Counted from the stretch's first letter, positions 35,545-44,279 are shown. The stretch: 64,000 nt of DNA from Candidatus Poribacteria bacterium (GCA_028824685.1 JAPPCZ010000060.1:1-64000), one strand, 5' to 3'. Translations and numbers: made by a program. The notes: generated by a model not told the origin, from the sequence alone.

Positions 35545-36288
35545 TTAATCCAATTTAATCCAATGCAAAAGCGTATCCGACGTTGCGGGGTCCATAAGCC
35601 AATGGTAAATGGTACCATCGGCGCGCGTATATAACATGACCCGCTGGGTGTAGGTATGTGTCTCCCGTTCTGTGCGTAGCTGTGGAATCGGAACCGGTTC
35701 TGGCTCCGATTCTAAAATTGACGCAATATCGCTCGCAATATCAGGGATATGTAACCCTGGATATGTGGGGGCTGTTTCTGATTCAAATTCCCATCTCTGA
35801 AGTATAGAGTTCCAACGTATCGTGCCGCGTGTTGTCGTTCGCTTTTGCACTGGTGGTGGGGTAATACTTGGAAATGGCGTGGATTTTGCCGTGGACTGTT
35901 TTGGCGGAGTCACAAATTCCCAATAACGTTTTGGAACAGTTCTCTGCCGCTGTGCCGCCCAAACGTAGATTTTTCCGCCCGCACCATCATCAGCAATTTG
36001 AGTCGCAGGTCCCTGCACCTTAATAACTTTTGAAATAGGATGCCCTATAAATTTATTCATTAAATCCGCAACAAGTTTTTGCTGTTTAGCAGCCTTATCT
36101 CTAGCAAGTTTTTGCTGAGTTTGTTTTTGCTGGGTTTGTTCGTTTTTCCACTTGGCTTGTTTTGCAATACATCGGGGACAACTGCACTCGTTCATGGATG
36201 CCAACCGGCATCTTTCTACTCCAGCAGACGTTATACATCCTGATAAGCCTAATAAAAGAACAAATGCAAAAATCACAAATAATTTCAT
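35545..36288 (-). CDS. lipoprotein, unknown function
   Basis: 247 residues with lipobox GLSGC (Cys18). Directly after it come a Cys-rich stretch (ECSCPRCIAKQ) and a Gln/Lys-rich helical segment, then ADLMNKFIGHPISKVIKVQGPATQI with KIYVWA, a pattern seen in small outer-membrane lipoproteins that end in repeated beta-strands. A proline-rich linker and a C-terminal block (RVMLYTRADGTIYHW) follow. No family assignment. Probably a periplasm-facing lipoprotein. Confidence 0.65.
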   Translation of the reverse strand: MKLFVIFAFVLLLGLSGCITSAGVERCRLASMNECSCPRCIAKQAKWKNEQTQQKQTQQKLARDKAAKQQKLVADLMNKFIGHPISKVIKVQGPATQIADDGAGGKIYVWAAQRQRTVPKRYWEFVTPPKQSTAKSTPFPSITPPPVQKRTTTRGTIRWNSILQRWEFESETAPTYPGLHIPDIASDIASILESEPEPVPIPQLRTERETHTYTQRVMLYTRADGTIYHWLMDPATSDTLLHWIKLD

Positions 36289-36474
36289 GATGTATTTCCC
36301 TTGTTTTCACTCAAAACCCAAAGAGTTGGTGATTCACAAAAGGTTTTATCTTTGATATGACATCCCGACTTTAGTATTCCGATATTTCACCTAAGCCAAC
36401 GAATATCCCAGCAACGAAAGAATACATGTAATAATAAAAACATACAGCTTAACACTTTCAAACAGCTATCTTCA

Positions 36475-36660
36475 TCACACTGTCATTTCTGTAATATCCA
36501 ATGTGTTAACATCTACGGATAAACACCCTTCAATTGCTTCGTAAATGTTTTCAAGTAATTCTTCAAAAGTGTCACCTTGTGTAGCGCAACCGGCGATTGA
36601 TGGCACTTCCGCCCAATATCCACCTTCCTCAGCTTCGTGAATAATAACTTTTAGTTTCAT
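36475..36660 (-). CDS. HicB-like antitoxin-type protein (no HicA partner)
   Basis: 61 residues: [42 protein letters not shown] is the HicB-type partial RNase H-like fold. No HicA-like toxin frame is seen on either side, and no C-terminal DNA-binding domain is present. Orphan HicB proteins are common in genomes with many island genes. Located between a lipoprotein and the first Uma2 gene. Confidence 0.75.
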   Translation of the reverse strand: MKLKVIIHEAEEGGYWAEVPSIAGCATQGDTFEELLENIYEAIEGCLSVDVNTLDITEMTV

Positions 36661-36711
36661 GGTATTCTAAGTTCACTCCCATAAAATGACTTATCTATCG
36701 TTGATAGCCGG

Positions 36712-37491
36712 TTAGCGGCGTGCTTCCAAACGTGCAAGTTCTTCACGGAGTTGTGCGGCTTCTGCTTCAGCGTTTTCTGCGCGTGCAGCTTCTTGTTCAG
36801 CGCGTGTTTCTGCGCTTTCTCGTGCGATGGTTTCCTGTTCTGCGCGTGCTTCAGCGTTTTCTGCGCGTGCCTCAGCAATTTCTGTGCGTTCTGCACGTGT
36901 TTGAAGCCATTCACCCGCAACAGGATCATAAATCGCTATCTCTCCATCGCGAATATGGAAATCCAAATCCAAAACCGAGGCACGAAAACTTCCCTGTTCA
37001 TCCGCAGGAACAGCGACATACTTACTATCTACTAACGTAAATCCCATCATCGGAGATGGTAAATACAACCCCTCTGCATCGTATAAGAAGTAATTCTGTA
37101 TCCCCAATGAAGCGTAAACATCCTTCTTCTCACCTAAGTCTTTATCATAAGTGCTTTTACTGGAGAACTCCATCACGAAATCGGGTGCTTTTCCTTCCTC
37201 CCATGTTTTATACGTCAGACGCAACTTTGGGTTTATGCCAAAACAGACGAGCACATCCGGAGATATGGACTTTCGGGGATCCCCTTCGCTGTAATACATC
37301 ATTATGTCGCCAGAGATATAGACTTCTGGATTTTGTGCGAAATGTGCCTCAAGTGTCTGCAGCGTCCATATTAGTAATCTTAAATGATAATCGCTTGCTG
37401 CTATCGGCTTTCCATCTTCAGAAGGGTAAAGGTCAACATCGTCAGTAGGAACATAAGGAATAGAGATATCTTTTGCATAAGTGCGTGCCAT
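36712..37491 (-). CDS. Uma2 family endonuclease-like protein, copy A
   Basis: 259 residues. Uma2 core: YHLRLLIWTLQTLEAHF, VYISGDIMMYYSEGDPRKSISPDVLVCFG and APDFVMEFSSKSTYDKDLGEKKDVYASLGIQNYFLYD, giving the restriction-endonuclease-like Asp, Glu and Lys set (PDVLV, PDFVMEFSS). The C-terminal 60 residues are EARAENAEARAEQ-type coiled-coil heptads. The family is common in islands, with unproven nuclease roles. A second, nearly identical copy lies 1.5 kb upstream; the two differ mainly at the first 45 codons and in the tail. Confidence 0.85.
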   Translation of the reverse strand: MARTYAKDISIPYVPTDDVDLYPSEDGKPIAASDYHLRLLIWTLQTLEAHFAQNPEVYISGDIMMYYSEGDPRKSISPDVLVCFGINPKLRLTYKTWEEGKAPDFVMEFSSKSTYDKDLGEKKDVYASLGIQNYFLYDAEGLYLPSPMMGFTLVDSKYVAVPADEQGSFRASVLDLDFHIRDGEIAIYDPVAGEWLQTRAERTEIAEARAENAEARAEQETIARESAETRAEQEAARAENAEAEAAQLREELARLEARR

Positions 37492-37555
37492 TATGTTTCT
37501 CCTTTGTTGTCCGATACGTGAAAACGGAGATAATTAGTTTCATTTAATTTTAGTA

Positions 37556-38218
37556 TCACTTTTTCTTGAGAACCATTTTCTGATCAGAATAAGTCAGCGT
37601 TAACGTATCTCCTGTGACGTTCCATGTATATTCAATTCCGCTGTCGAATATAAAATCTGAAGGATTCTGTTCAAATCCACTTTTCGATTCCGCTGCCAAA
37701 TCCGCTTCTAACTGTTCTACGGTTTTACCTACTATTTGTGCTGCCCATACCTCTTTTGGTTCAAGCGTTACTTCAACATCCAATTTGATATCTTCTGTAG
37801 TGATTTTTAAGGTTTCCTCATCTGCAATATACATTCCTGCTATAGTTTGAGTGAGTTTCTGGGTCATTGACGAAGCAGGTGGTCCCGGGTATTTCTCTGA
37901 TACCTCGAACGCTAAATTACCTGTCAAAGAACCATCATCTTCAAAAACCCAATTATTTGAAATAAGTGTGGATTCTTGTTCAGCTTCTATATCGTCCGAT
38001 TGTTCAGGTGCGAAATTTTGGGAGAAAAATGTTTCAAACATTTCACCATTAATTGAGACAATTTCCCAAGAACTTCCAACAAAGTCGAAGTCCACAACAA
38101 CAACATCTTCTTTTTTATTTTCACCATCTTCACTGCAACCGACCGCGAAAATGGGGAACAAACCTATTAAGACTATAGCCGATGTCCTAAAAAGTAGTTT
38201 CATGCTAATTTCAGCCAT
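37556..38218 (-). CDS. lipoprotein, unknown (lipocalin-like)
   Basis: 220 residues; the signal peptide ends in lipobox FAVGC (Cys28). A charged stretch follows, then DFDFVGSSWEIVSINGEMFETFF and alternating strands (WVFEDDGSLTGNLAF, YTWNVTGDTLTLTYSDQKMVLKKK). The pattern suggests a lipocalin-like META or DUF4488-type barrel, though I cannot place it firmly. The leader, including the GGAGG, lies inside the decayed VOC fragment next door; an in-frame ATG at 38203 is an alternative start. Confidence 0.65.
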   Translation of the reverse strand: MAEISMKLLFRTSAIVLIGLFPIFAVGCSEDGENKKEDVVVVDFDFVGSSWEIVSINGEMFETFFSQNFAPEQSDDIEAEQESTLISNNWVFEDDGSLTGNLAFEVSEKYPGPPASSMTQKLTQTIAGMYIADEETLKITTEDIKLDVEVTLEPKEVWAAQIVGKTVEQLEADLAAESKSGFEQNPSDFIFDSGIEYTWNVTGDTLTLTYSDQKMVLKKK

Positions 38219-38221
38219 GAG

Positions 38222-38318
38222 TTAGTATTTTCCTCCAACTGAATCCTGTTTTTCTCAGGACTCTCATGTCAAAACACGCGAGACCATCTTTATTCTTCAA
38301 AGGATTATATCGCCAAGA
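38222..38318 (-). pseudogene. decayed 3' fragment of a VOC-family gene
   Basis: The plus-strand sequence from TTAGTATTTTCC onward matches the last roughly 95 bases of the intact VOC gene at 40128. On the minus strand CCTGAGAAAAAC is shared exactly, followed by AGGATTCAGTT against CGAATTCAGTT and then GGAAAATACTAA in both. Frameshifts destroy the reading frame further upstream. It overlaps the leader of the lipoprotein at 38218. Confidence 0.7.
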
Positions 38319-38332
38319 TGCATAATTGTCTG

Positions 38333-39046
38333 TTACTTCGCACGCAGCCGTTCAATTTCTGCTAAAGCCTTAGCGAGTTCTGCCTCAGCGTTTTCAGCGC
38401 GTGCCTCTGCAATTTCTGTGCGCGCTTCTGCAATTTCTGTGCGTTCTGCACGCGTCTGAAGCCATTCACCCGCAACAGGATCATAAATCGCTATCTCTCC
38501 ATCGCGAATATGGAAATCCAAATCCAAAACCGAGGCACGAAAACTTCCCTGTTCATCCGCAGGAACAGCGACATACTTACTATCTACTAACGTAAATCCC
38601 ATCATCGGAGATGGTAAATACAACCCCTCTGCATCGTATAAGAAGTAATTCTGTATCCCCAATGAAGCGTAAACATCCTTCTTCTCACCTAAGTCTTTAT
38701 CATAAGTGCTTTTACTGGAGAACTCCATCACGAAATCGGGTGCTTTTCCTTCCTCCCATGTTTTATACGTCAGACGCAACTTTGGGTTTATGCCAAAACA
38801 GACGAGCACATCCGGAGATATGGACTTTCGGGGATCCCCTTCGCTGTAATACATCATTATGTCGCCAGAGATATAGACTTCTGGATTTTGTGCGAAATGT
38901 GCCTCAAGTGCCTGCAGCGTCCATATTAATAATCTTAAATGATAATCGCTTGCTGCCATCGGCTTTCCATCTTCAGAAGGGTAAAGGTCAACATTATCAG
39001 TAGGAACATAAGGAATAGAGGTATCTTTTGCATAAGGGCGTGCCAT
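38333..39046 (-). CDS. Uma2 family endonuclease-like protein, copy B
   Basis: 237 residues. The core (APDFVMEFSSKSTYDKDLGE and neighbours) is identical in protein to copy A over roughly residues 45-210. The five replacements in the first 45 residues (for example MARPYAKDT against MARTYAKDI) and the changed tail, ending LAKALAEIERLRAK, distinguish them. Both retain the full putative active site, so neither is obviously broken. The IS982 element begins 28 bases upstream of its start and could change its expression. Confidence 0.85.
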   Translation of the reverse strand: MARPYAKDTSIPYVPTDNVDLYPSEDGKPMAASDYHLRLLIWTLQALEAHFAQNPEVYISGDIMMYYSEGDPRKSISPDVLVCFGINPKLRLTYKTWEEGKAPDFVMEFSSKSTYDKDLGEKKDVYASLGIQNYFLYDAEGLYLPSPMMGFTLVDSKYVAVPADEQGSFRASVLDLDFHIRDGEIAIYDPVAGEWLQTRAERTEIAEARTEIAEARAENAEAELAKALAEIERLRAK

Positions 39047-39067
39047 TATGTTTCTCCTTAAAAAGTT

Positions 39068-40093
39068 TATACTAACGTGAGTTTGATAAATACTCTTAGA
39101 AGTTACATATCATTGGCACCTGACAGTCTTTTACCTGTAGTTTTTTATGTTTGAGTGAAGGTTTCTTATTCAAACAGGTATAAGCGATCAAGGCAGCGAC
39201 TGTGTTCACTTGGAAGTTAGCACAACTTCTATGCCGTGTGTGTTGTATCTCTGTCTGACTTTTGAGTTCTTTATACACCGCTTCAATGAGCATCCGTTTT
39301 TTTAGAAGTGCTGCATCAACATCAGACAAAGGTTCAGGTTTCATATTTTTACGCACCTTATAGATGAGTGTCACACCGTTTTCTTGGAGTATCTCCCGTA
39401 GGTCTTTATTGATGTATCCTTTATCTGCAAATACTTTGCCAAAGAGCCCTTGACACAACTGTGGGACGGGTTTCCTGTCATCTACGTTTCCTGCTGTCAC
39501 CAAGGCAGATAGCAGTTCACCTTGGTCGTTGATGACAAGATGTAATTTGAAACCATAGAACCACCCCATAGAGGTTTTAGAGTGTCCCGCACAATCAGCG
39601 AAGACACGATGCGTTGAAATCCGACGATTGTGGCAGACGGGGAGTGGGGTTGAATCTATAAAGGAAATCCCACGACACTCACCGAAACGGATGTTCAGAA
39701 AAATAGACAACGGCACCAATACCTCTTGTGAAAGCTGCACAAAACGACTATAACTGACAAGGTTTGGGAACGCCCAACGCAACTGGCAGCAGACATAATC
39801 TTGATAATAGGTCTTAAAGTTTTTATGCTTTTTATGATGAAAATGCACAAGTATCGTCATGACCTCGCTATGATGAAGGCTTCTGGGTCTGCCGCGTGTA
39901 TTGCCTGTTCCGAGTATTACTGGCAACTGGTGTTGTGCTTGATACTGTTCATACGCAAGAAAAAAGTCGTCAATTTCACAGAAAAGTGTTATGATATCCA
40001 TCAGAGAACTCCTTTGTAAGTATTTGGAATACTTCATCATAACAAAGGCGTTCTCTATCTACCAGTTTTAATTATCAAACTCACGTTATACTA
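39068..40093. mobile_element. IS982-family insertion sequence with 7-bp target duplication
   Basis: A 1012-bp element at 39075-40086 bounded by 15-base perfect inverted repeats, ACGTGAGTTTGATAA (39075-39089) and its complement (40072-40086). The flanks are the exact direct repeat TATACTA (39068-39074 and 40087-40093). With an intact transposase, the element looks recently inserted. It sits between Uma2 copy B and the VOC gene. Confidence 0.93.
39096..40040 (-). CDS. IS982-family DDE transposase
   Basis: 314 residues filling the element. The DDE-type catalytic residues are apparent: SFIDSTPLPVC (first Asp), KVFADKGYINKDL (second Asp), and the C-terminal MLIEAVYKELK (Glu). The layout RPRSLHHSEVMTILVHFH near the N-terminus and GWFYGFKLHLVIND in the middle matches IS982-family enzymes. 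The reading frame is uninterrupted, so the element may be active. An in-frame ATG 12 codons downstream (SLMDIITLF) is a possible start. Confidence 0.92.
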   Translation of the reverse strand: MMKYSKYLQRSSLMDIITLFCEIDDFFLAYEQYQAQHQLPVILGTGNTRGRPRSLHHSEVMTILVHFHHKKHKNFKTYYQDYVCCQLRWAFPNLVSYSRFVQLSQEVLVPLSIFLNIRFGECRGISFIDSTPLPVCHNRRISTHRVFADCAGHSKTSMGWFYGFKLHLVINDQGELLSALVTAGNVDDRKPVPQLCQGLFGKVFADKGYINKDLREILQENGVTLIYKVRKNMKPEPLSDVDAALLKKRMLIEAVYKELKSQTEIQHTRHRSCANFQVNTVAALIAYTCLNKKPSLKHKKLQVKDCQVPMICNF

Positions 40094-40127
40094 CTTTCGT
40101 TTCCTATTTCCCAACTCCATCCATCAG

Positions 40128-40484
40128 TTAGTATTTTCCCACAAACTGAATTCGGTTTTTCTCAGGGTCTCTGATATCAAAAATCCCATAACCACCATCA
40201 TTTTCCAAAGGTCTCAAACGTAACCCCTTTGACTTTAAATGTTGGTGCATTGCATTCACACTTCCAACCTGAAGCATTAACTTTTGTCTACCCTCATTTG
40301 GTTTACTTGCACTATGGAGACACAGTTTACACTCACCTGTATCAAACCGGTAAAAACGATTTTCTGGAAATGGTTGATCTTCTTCTGGTGTCAATCCGAT
40401 TACATCTCTATAAAATGCAATGACCTTTTTCATATCTTTTACAAAAAGCATGACTCCACCAAGACTAACTTTGATTTCTGACAT
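40128..40484 (-). CDS. VOC family (glyoxalase-like) protein
   Basis: 118 residues, one vicinal-oxygen-chelate domain with two beta-alpha-beta-beta-beta modules: LGGVMLFVKDMKKVIAFYRDVIGLTPEE and KLMLQVGSVNAMHQHLKSKGL...YGIFDIRDPEKNRIQFVGKY. Family members bind divalent metals and include glyoxalase I, dioxygenases and antibiotic-resistance proteins; the substrate is unknown. A decayed copy of its 3' end lies at 38222. It lies 68 bases after nuoD. Confidence 0.85.
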   Translation of the reverse strand: MSEIKVSLGGVMLFVKDMKKVIAFYRDVIGLTPEEDQPFPENRFYRFDTGECKLCLHSASKPNEGRQKLMLQVGSVNAMHQHLKSKGLRLRPLENDGGYGIFDIRDPEKNRIQFVGKY

Positions 40485-40552
40485 ATCTGTACCTCTATCG
40501 TATCTATACCATTTAAGGGGCGATCCAATTTCTCTTCTATGTAAGGTTATTA

Positions 40553-41749
40553 TTACCTATCCAACTCTCCGGCAATTACATTTAAACTTCCCAATACAGC
40601 CACGGTATCCGATACCATGCCGCCTTCCAACATGTGGGGCAGTGCTTGGAAATGGAAGAAACTCGGTGGACGAATTCTAATACGATAGGCAGTCCCGCTT
40701 CCATCGCTCACAATGTAGAATCCTAATTCCCCATTTGGCGATTCCGTGGCACAATAATGGTCTCCTTGGGGAGGTTGCACACCGTGTCCATCCATAACGA
40801 TTTTAAAATGGTGGATTAATCCTTCAATATGCCCATACGCATCTGATTTGTCAGGCATCATGATTTTGTTATCTTCTACACTAAATGGTCCATCTGGCAG
40901 ATTATCCAATGCTTGTCCAACGATACCGCAGCTTTGAATCATCTCCTCCATTCGGACTAAATATCGGTCATACGCATCACCGTTGGTCCCAACTGGCACA
41001 TCAAATTTTATTTCATTGTAAGAGGAATAAGGCTCCGCCTTGCGGATATCGTGTGCGATACCTGTTGCACGTAGACAGGGACCGGTTAACCCGTAATTAA
41101 TCGCATCTTCAGAGGAAATTGTGCCAACCCCTTTTGTTCTATCCATCCAAATTCGGTTGCGGGTTAACAACGTATGCGTTTCTTTCAACGCTTTTGGGAA
41201 ATTGGTAATGAAATCACGGGTATCCGTTTCAAATCCATCATAAAGATCGCGAAAAACACCACCGACACGGGTGTAACTTGTTGTCAACCGTGCGCCTGTG
41301 GTTTTCTCAAAAATACTGTATAGTTTTTCGCGCTCGCGGAAACTGTAGAGAAATACTGAAAATGCCCCTAAATCCAACGCTGCAGTACCAAGCCATAGCA
41401 GATGGTCAGCCAGTCGAGAAAGTTCTGCCATCAAAATTCGGATATATTGACACCGCTTTGGCACTTCAATACCGAGCAATTGTTCCACTGCCAGCACATA
41501 CCCAAAATTGTTAGATAGCGGCGACAGATAATTCATCCGGTCAGTAACAACGATGTACTGATTGTAGTCTAAGTGTTCACCCAGTTTTTCAAACCCAGTA
41601 TGCAAGTATCCGGCGTGTGGTGTCGCCTTCAAAATGGTTTCACCATCAAGTTCTAATACAATCCGAAGGGTGCCGTGCGTCGCAGGGTGTTGCGGTCCGA
41701 AGTTGAGGACCATCTTTTCCCCTGTTGTGCGTTCCATCCCACCTTGCAT
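40553..41749 (-). CDS. nuoD: NADH-quinone oxidoreductase subunit D
   Basis: 398 residues, the hydrogenase-like 49-kDa subunit at the quinone site. It starts MVLNFGPQHPATHGTLRIVLELDGE, and includes HTGFEKLGEHLDYNQYIVVTDRMNYLS and the ESPNGELGFYIVSDGSGTAYRIRIRPPSF block. The final residues NVIAGELDR match the family C-terminus. GGAG lies six bases before the start. It ends the first half of the nuo cluster; the accessory island follows. Confidence 0.95.
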   Translation of the reverse strand: MQGGMERTTGEKMVLNFGPQHPATHGTLRIVLELDGETILKATPHAGYLHTGFEKLGEHLDYNQYIVVTDRMNYLSPLSNNFGYVLAVEQLLGIEVPKRCQYIRILMAELSRLADHLLWLGTAALDLGAFSVFLYSFREREKLYSIFEKTTGARLTTSYTRVGGVFRDLYDGFETDTRDFITNFPKALKETHTLLTRNRIWMDRTKGVGTISSEDAINYGLTGPCLRATGIAHDIRKAEPYSSYNEIKFDVPVGTNGDAYDRYLVRMEEMIQSCGIVGQALDNLPDGPFSVEDNKIMMPDKSDAYGHIEGLIHHFKIVMDGHGVQPPQGDHYCATESPNGELGFYIVSDGSGTAYRIRIRPPSFFHFQALPHMLEGGMVSDTVAVLGSLNVIAGELDR

Positions 41750-41761
41750 AGATTACTCCTT

Positions 41762-41884
41762 TTATAAAATTGACTTACGCTTTTCCGTTTTGAGTTGTTG
41801 ATATTTATTTTGAATAAGTCCTAAAACTTTGCATACAACACCTATCCAAACACAAGCGAAAAAAGTTAAAATAATTGCACCCAT
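41762..41884 (-). CDS. micro-protein with one membrane helix (nuoC-nuoD gap)
   Basis: 40 codons: MGAIILTFFACVWIGVVCKVLGLIQ, then KYQQLKTEKRKSIL. One hydrophobic helix of about 20 residues and a basic tail. The ATG is preceded by GAGG at eight bases. It lies on the same strand as the nuo genes. No homolog known to me. Confidence 0.5.
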   Translation of the reverse strand: MGAIILTFFACVWIGVVCKVLGLIQNKYQQLKTEKRKSIL

Positions 41885-41928
41885 AATTCTAACCTCAATA
41901 TTTTCAATACTATTCGTTGCATTTTAAA

Positions 41929-42066
41929 CTATTGTGGGGGTGAATTAAAGTGTTTATACAACCACCGCACAAGATCCGCGCAAAAGTAAACAAACGCCCA
42001 GAATACATAGACTGTCCCGATAACCAAGAATGACATTTTGACGGTATTCAAAATCTTTCTTTTCAT
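41929..42066 (-). CDS. micro-protein with one membrane helix (upstream of the 41762 one)
   Basis: 45 codons: MKRKILNTVKMSFLVIGTVYVF, then WAFVYFCADLVRWLYKHF, ending NSPPQ. A basic start is followed by a long hydrophobic stretch. It has no good SD. It lies between nuoC and the 40-codon frame. Its aromatic-rich membrane composition argues for translation, but the evidence is weaker. Confidence 0.35.
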   Translation of the reverse strand: MKRKILNTVKMSFLVIGTVYVFWAFVYFCADLVRWLYKHFNSPPQ

Positions 42067-42180
42067 TTTTTCGAAATACCAGTTCTAAATGTATCAATGA
42101 ACCATTCATTAGCGTTTGATTTTAATGTAGTTTCCGTCTATCCAACCTATAACAAAATGTCTTCTTTTTCAAACTCAAGG

Positions 42181-42726
42181 CTACACGTTCTGCTTTTCAA
42201 AATTGAAACTTTCGCGCTCGCCACGTCCACGCAGCGGATAATCCTTACGAAGTGGGTGTCCCTCAAAATCATCCGGCATTAAAATCCTACGCAGGTCGGG
42301 ATGCCCTTCAAAGTCTATTCCGAACATATCATAGGTTTCCCGCTCCAACCAGTTGGCACCCCTCCATAACGTTGTCACCGAGGGAACTCTTAAATCCTTT
42401 TCATGAACTGGCACTTTGACTCTGATGCGATGTGTTTCCCCTTCAAAAGTATAAAGATGATAGACGACCATGAATCGGGCATAGTCATACTGCATTAATT
42501 CCGATTCCAAATTAGAATTGTCAACCGCTGTTACATCCACAAGAAACGAATACGCGAGTTCGGTTTTTAAATACTCTAATAGTGCGTAACTGTGTTCTCT
42601 ATCTACAACAACAACCACACCATTACCGATTTCGGCATCCGCTAAGAGTGCATCTGCAAACTTTTCTTGTAGTTTTTCAAGTACAAGCGGTGGCGTTTCT
42701 TCTGTAACCTCTTTTTCTTCATTCAT
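42181..42726 (-). CDS. nuoC: NADH-quinone oxidoreductase subunit C
   Basis: About 181 residues from the ATG at 42726; the start is supported by GAGG nine bases upstream and by an eight-base overlap with nuoB. The 30-kDa subunit signature [51 protein letters not shown] is complete near the C-terminus. It is not fused to nuoD, unlike in some bacteria. The gap to nuoD holds two small membrane-protein frames. Confidence 0.93.
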   Translation of the reverse strand: MNEEKEVTEETPPLVLEKLQEKFADALLADAEIGNGVVVVVDREHSYALLEYLKTELAYSFLVDVTAVDNSNLESELMQYDYARFMVVYHLYTFEGETHRIRVKVPVHEKDLRVPSVTTLWRGANWLERETYDMFGIDFEGHPDLRRILMPDDFEGHPLRKDYPLRGRGERESFNFEKQNV

Positions 42727-43246
42727 GATAAGCGACCTCAGAACCTTTGGGAAGCTCACCTTTTTGGATTTGCCGTTGCACTTGCATCACAGCATCAATC
42801 AAATCTTCTGGTCGTGGTGGGCATCCGGGAATATAGACATCAACAGGAAGGAATTGGTCAACGCCTTGTATTAAGGTATAGGTATCAAAGACACCGCCGC
42901 AGGATGCACATGCACCCATTGAGATAACCCACTTCGGTTCTGGCATCTGGTCATAAATACGTTTCAGTACCGGCATCATTTTAATTGAAATCCGTCCTGA
43001 AACGATGAGTAGGTCAGATTGGCGTGGAGAGAAACGAATTGCCTCAGAACCGAATCGGGAGAGGTCGAATTTGGAAGCCAAGGTCGCCATCATCTCAATC
43101 GCACAGCAGGCGGTACCGAACGGCATCGGCCACAAGGAATTCTTTCGTCCCCAATTGACAACTTTGTCAATAGTCGTTGTGATGATATTACCATCAGTTT
43201 GTTCGGTGCTTGATCCACTTTGTATATGGGTTTTGGCTAATCCCAT
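42719..43246 (-). CDS. nuoB: NADH-quinone oxidoreductase subunit B
   Basis: About 175 residues from the ATG at 43246, chosen for its ideal GGAGG six bases upstream; the frame could start seven codons earlier, in nuoA. It carries the N2 [4Fe-4S] ligands: [16 protein letters not shown] (tandem Cys), [13 protein letters not shown] and [14 protein letters not shown]. Overlaps nuoA by 10 bases and nuoC by 8. Confidence 0.95.
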   Translation of the reverse strand: MGLAKTHIQSGSSTEQTDGNIITTTIDKVVNWGRKNSLWPMPFGTACCAIEMMATLASKFDLSRFGSEAIRFSPRQSDLLIVSGRISIKMMPVLKRIYDQMPEPKWVISMGACASCGGVFDTYTLIQGVDQFLPVDVYIPGCPPRPEDLIDAVMQVQRQIQKGELPKGSEVAYHE

Positions 43247-43602
43247 GTTAAGCCTCCTTTTTTCCAAGCATAAATGTAACCCAGAAGAAGAATGCCGATA
43301 AACACCAGCATCTCAACTAAAATAAATAAACCGTTATCTGCAGACATCTTTTTAAAGACCACTGCCCACGGATAGAGAAAGACGACCTCAATATCAAAGA
43401 TGATAAAAAGCATAGCAATGAGGTCAAACCGGATGGAGAACCTTTGTCTGGCATCACCGACCGGTTGCACACCAGATTCGTAGACAGAAAGTTTAACACG
43501 TGTAGGTTTTTTAGGTCCAAGAAGATGGGTCAGGGCGAGATTAACACCTGCAAAGAGGACTGCAAAGAGTCCTAAAAAAACTATTGGAAGATAATCTATC
43601 AT
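43237..43602 (-). CDS. nuoA: NADH-quinone oxidoreductase subunit A
   Basis: 121 residues with three membrane helices. The conserved loop [43 protein letters not shown] is present, including the cysteine-replaced YESG motif (many NuoA have YECG). It is the first gene of the nuo cluster, behind a recognisable promoter, and overlaps nuoB by 10 bases. Confidence 0.94.
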   Translation of the reverse strand: MIDYLPIVFLGLFAVLFAGVNLALTHLLGPKKPTRVKLSVYESGVQPVGDARQRFSIRFDLIAMLFIIFDIEVVFLYPWAVVFKKMSADNGLFILVEMLVFIGILLLGYIYAWKKGGLTWD

Positions 43603-43743
43603 TTGTTCTAATCTATTTAAGCCTCCGGCAAACAGACAGTTATAAAATCATCTTTACACTATATTCTGTTGATGCCAATAATTAGGACTAACTATTAGGT
43701 TTGCGTTCAAAATTTGCAACCGAATTTGTCATATTTCCTTATA

Positions 43744-43771
43744 ATTTTACATATTTAGAGAAAAGTGTCAA
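43744..43771 (-). promoter_or_regulatory. sigma-70-type promoter of the nuo operon
   Basis: Minus-strand TTGACA (43766-43771), 16-base spacer, TAAAAT (43744-43749), 142 bases before the nuoA start. The surrounding sequence recurs upstream of trkH (see findings). Confidence 0.6.
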
Positions 43772-43892
43772 GTTTTTTTATAAATATTATAATTTTTTGA
43801 AATATAGTAAAAAATGAGAAATGAGATTATTTATGTAGGTTTGTAAGGTTTTTATAGAAGACATAACATTTGTCGCTATTCAGTGGTATGCT

Positions 43893-44279
43893 TCACCATT
43901 GCCGATAATAGGTGGAAATAATAACAGGGACAGCAAGCGTATCATCAAGATATTGAAAACCACTGCAATCTGGTTCTGTAAAGACCTGTAATAATTCAAA
44001 AGAAAATTCCCAGGATTTACGTGTTAACTTCCATCTGAATTGATTTGTGGTCTTATCTATCAAAACTGCTCCATCATCTTGTTCCGCAATCTGTGCCGAA
44101 AGCCTACACCCGTCTATAGGAGTTATAAATGGTAAAGTGTGAATATCAAGCGTTTCCTCAGAACCCAATATGACATCTTGTATCGCTTTTTGTAATTGTG
44201 CTGCCTTCGTTGGAATGATTGGAGACATAATTATCAACGGACTGTAATGACCAACATCTGGTATATATTCAAGCTCCAT
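43893..44279 (-). CDS. hypothetical protein
   Basis: 128 residues, soluble, no signal peptide. Opens MELEYIPDVGHYSPLIIMSP, with FRWKLTRKSWEFSFELLQVF and a C-terminal VPVIISTYYRQW. GGAG is well placed before the start. I recognise no family. It lies between the nuoA promoter region and pdxH on the same strand. Confidence 0.6.
   Translation of the reverse strand: MELEYIPDVGHYSPLIIMSPIIPTKAAQLQKAIQDVILGSEETLDIHTLPFITPIDGCRLSAQIAEQDDGAVLIDKTTNQFRWKLTRKSWEFSFELLQVFTEPDCSGFQYLDDTLAVPVIISTYYRQW

Noticed and set aside
37056..37448. Antisense 130-codon frame in Uma2 copy A, and its twin at 38611-39003
   Set aside because: It is antisense to the conserved Uma2 core and duplicated with it, so it is a shadow rather than a gene.
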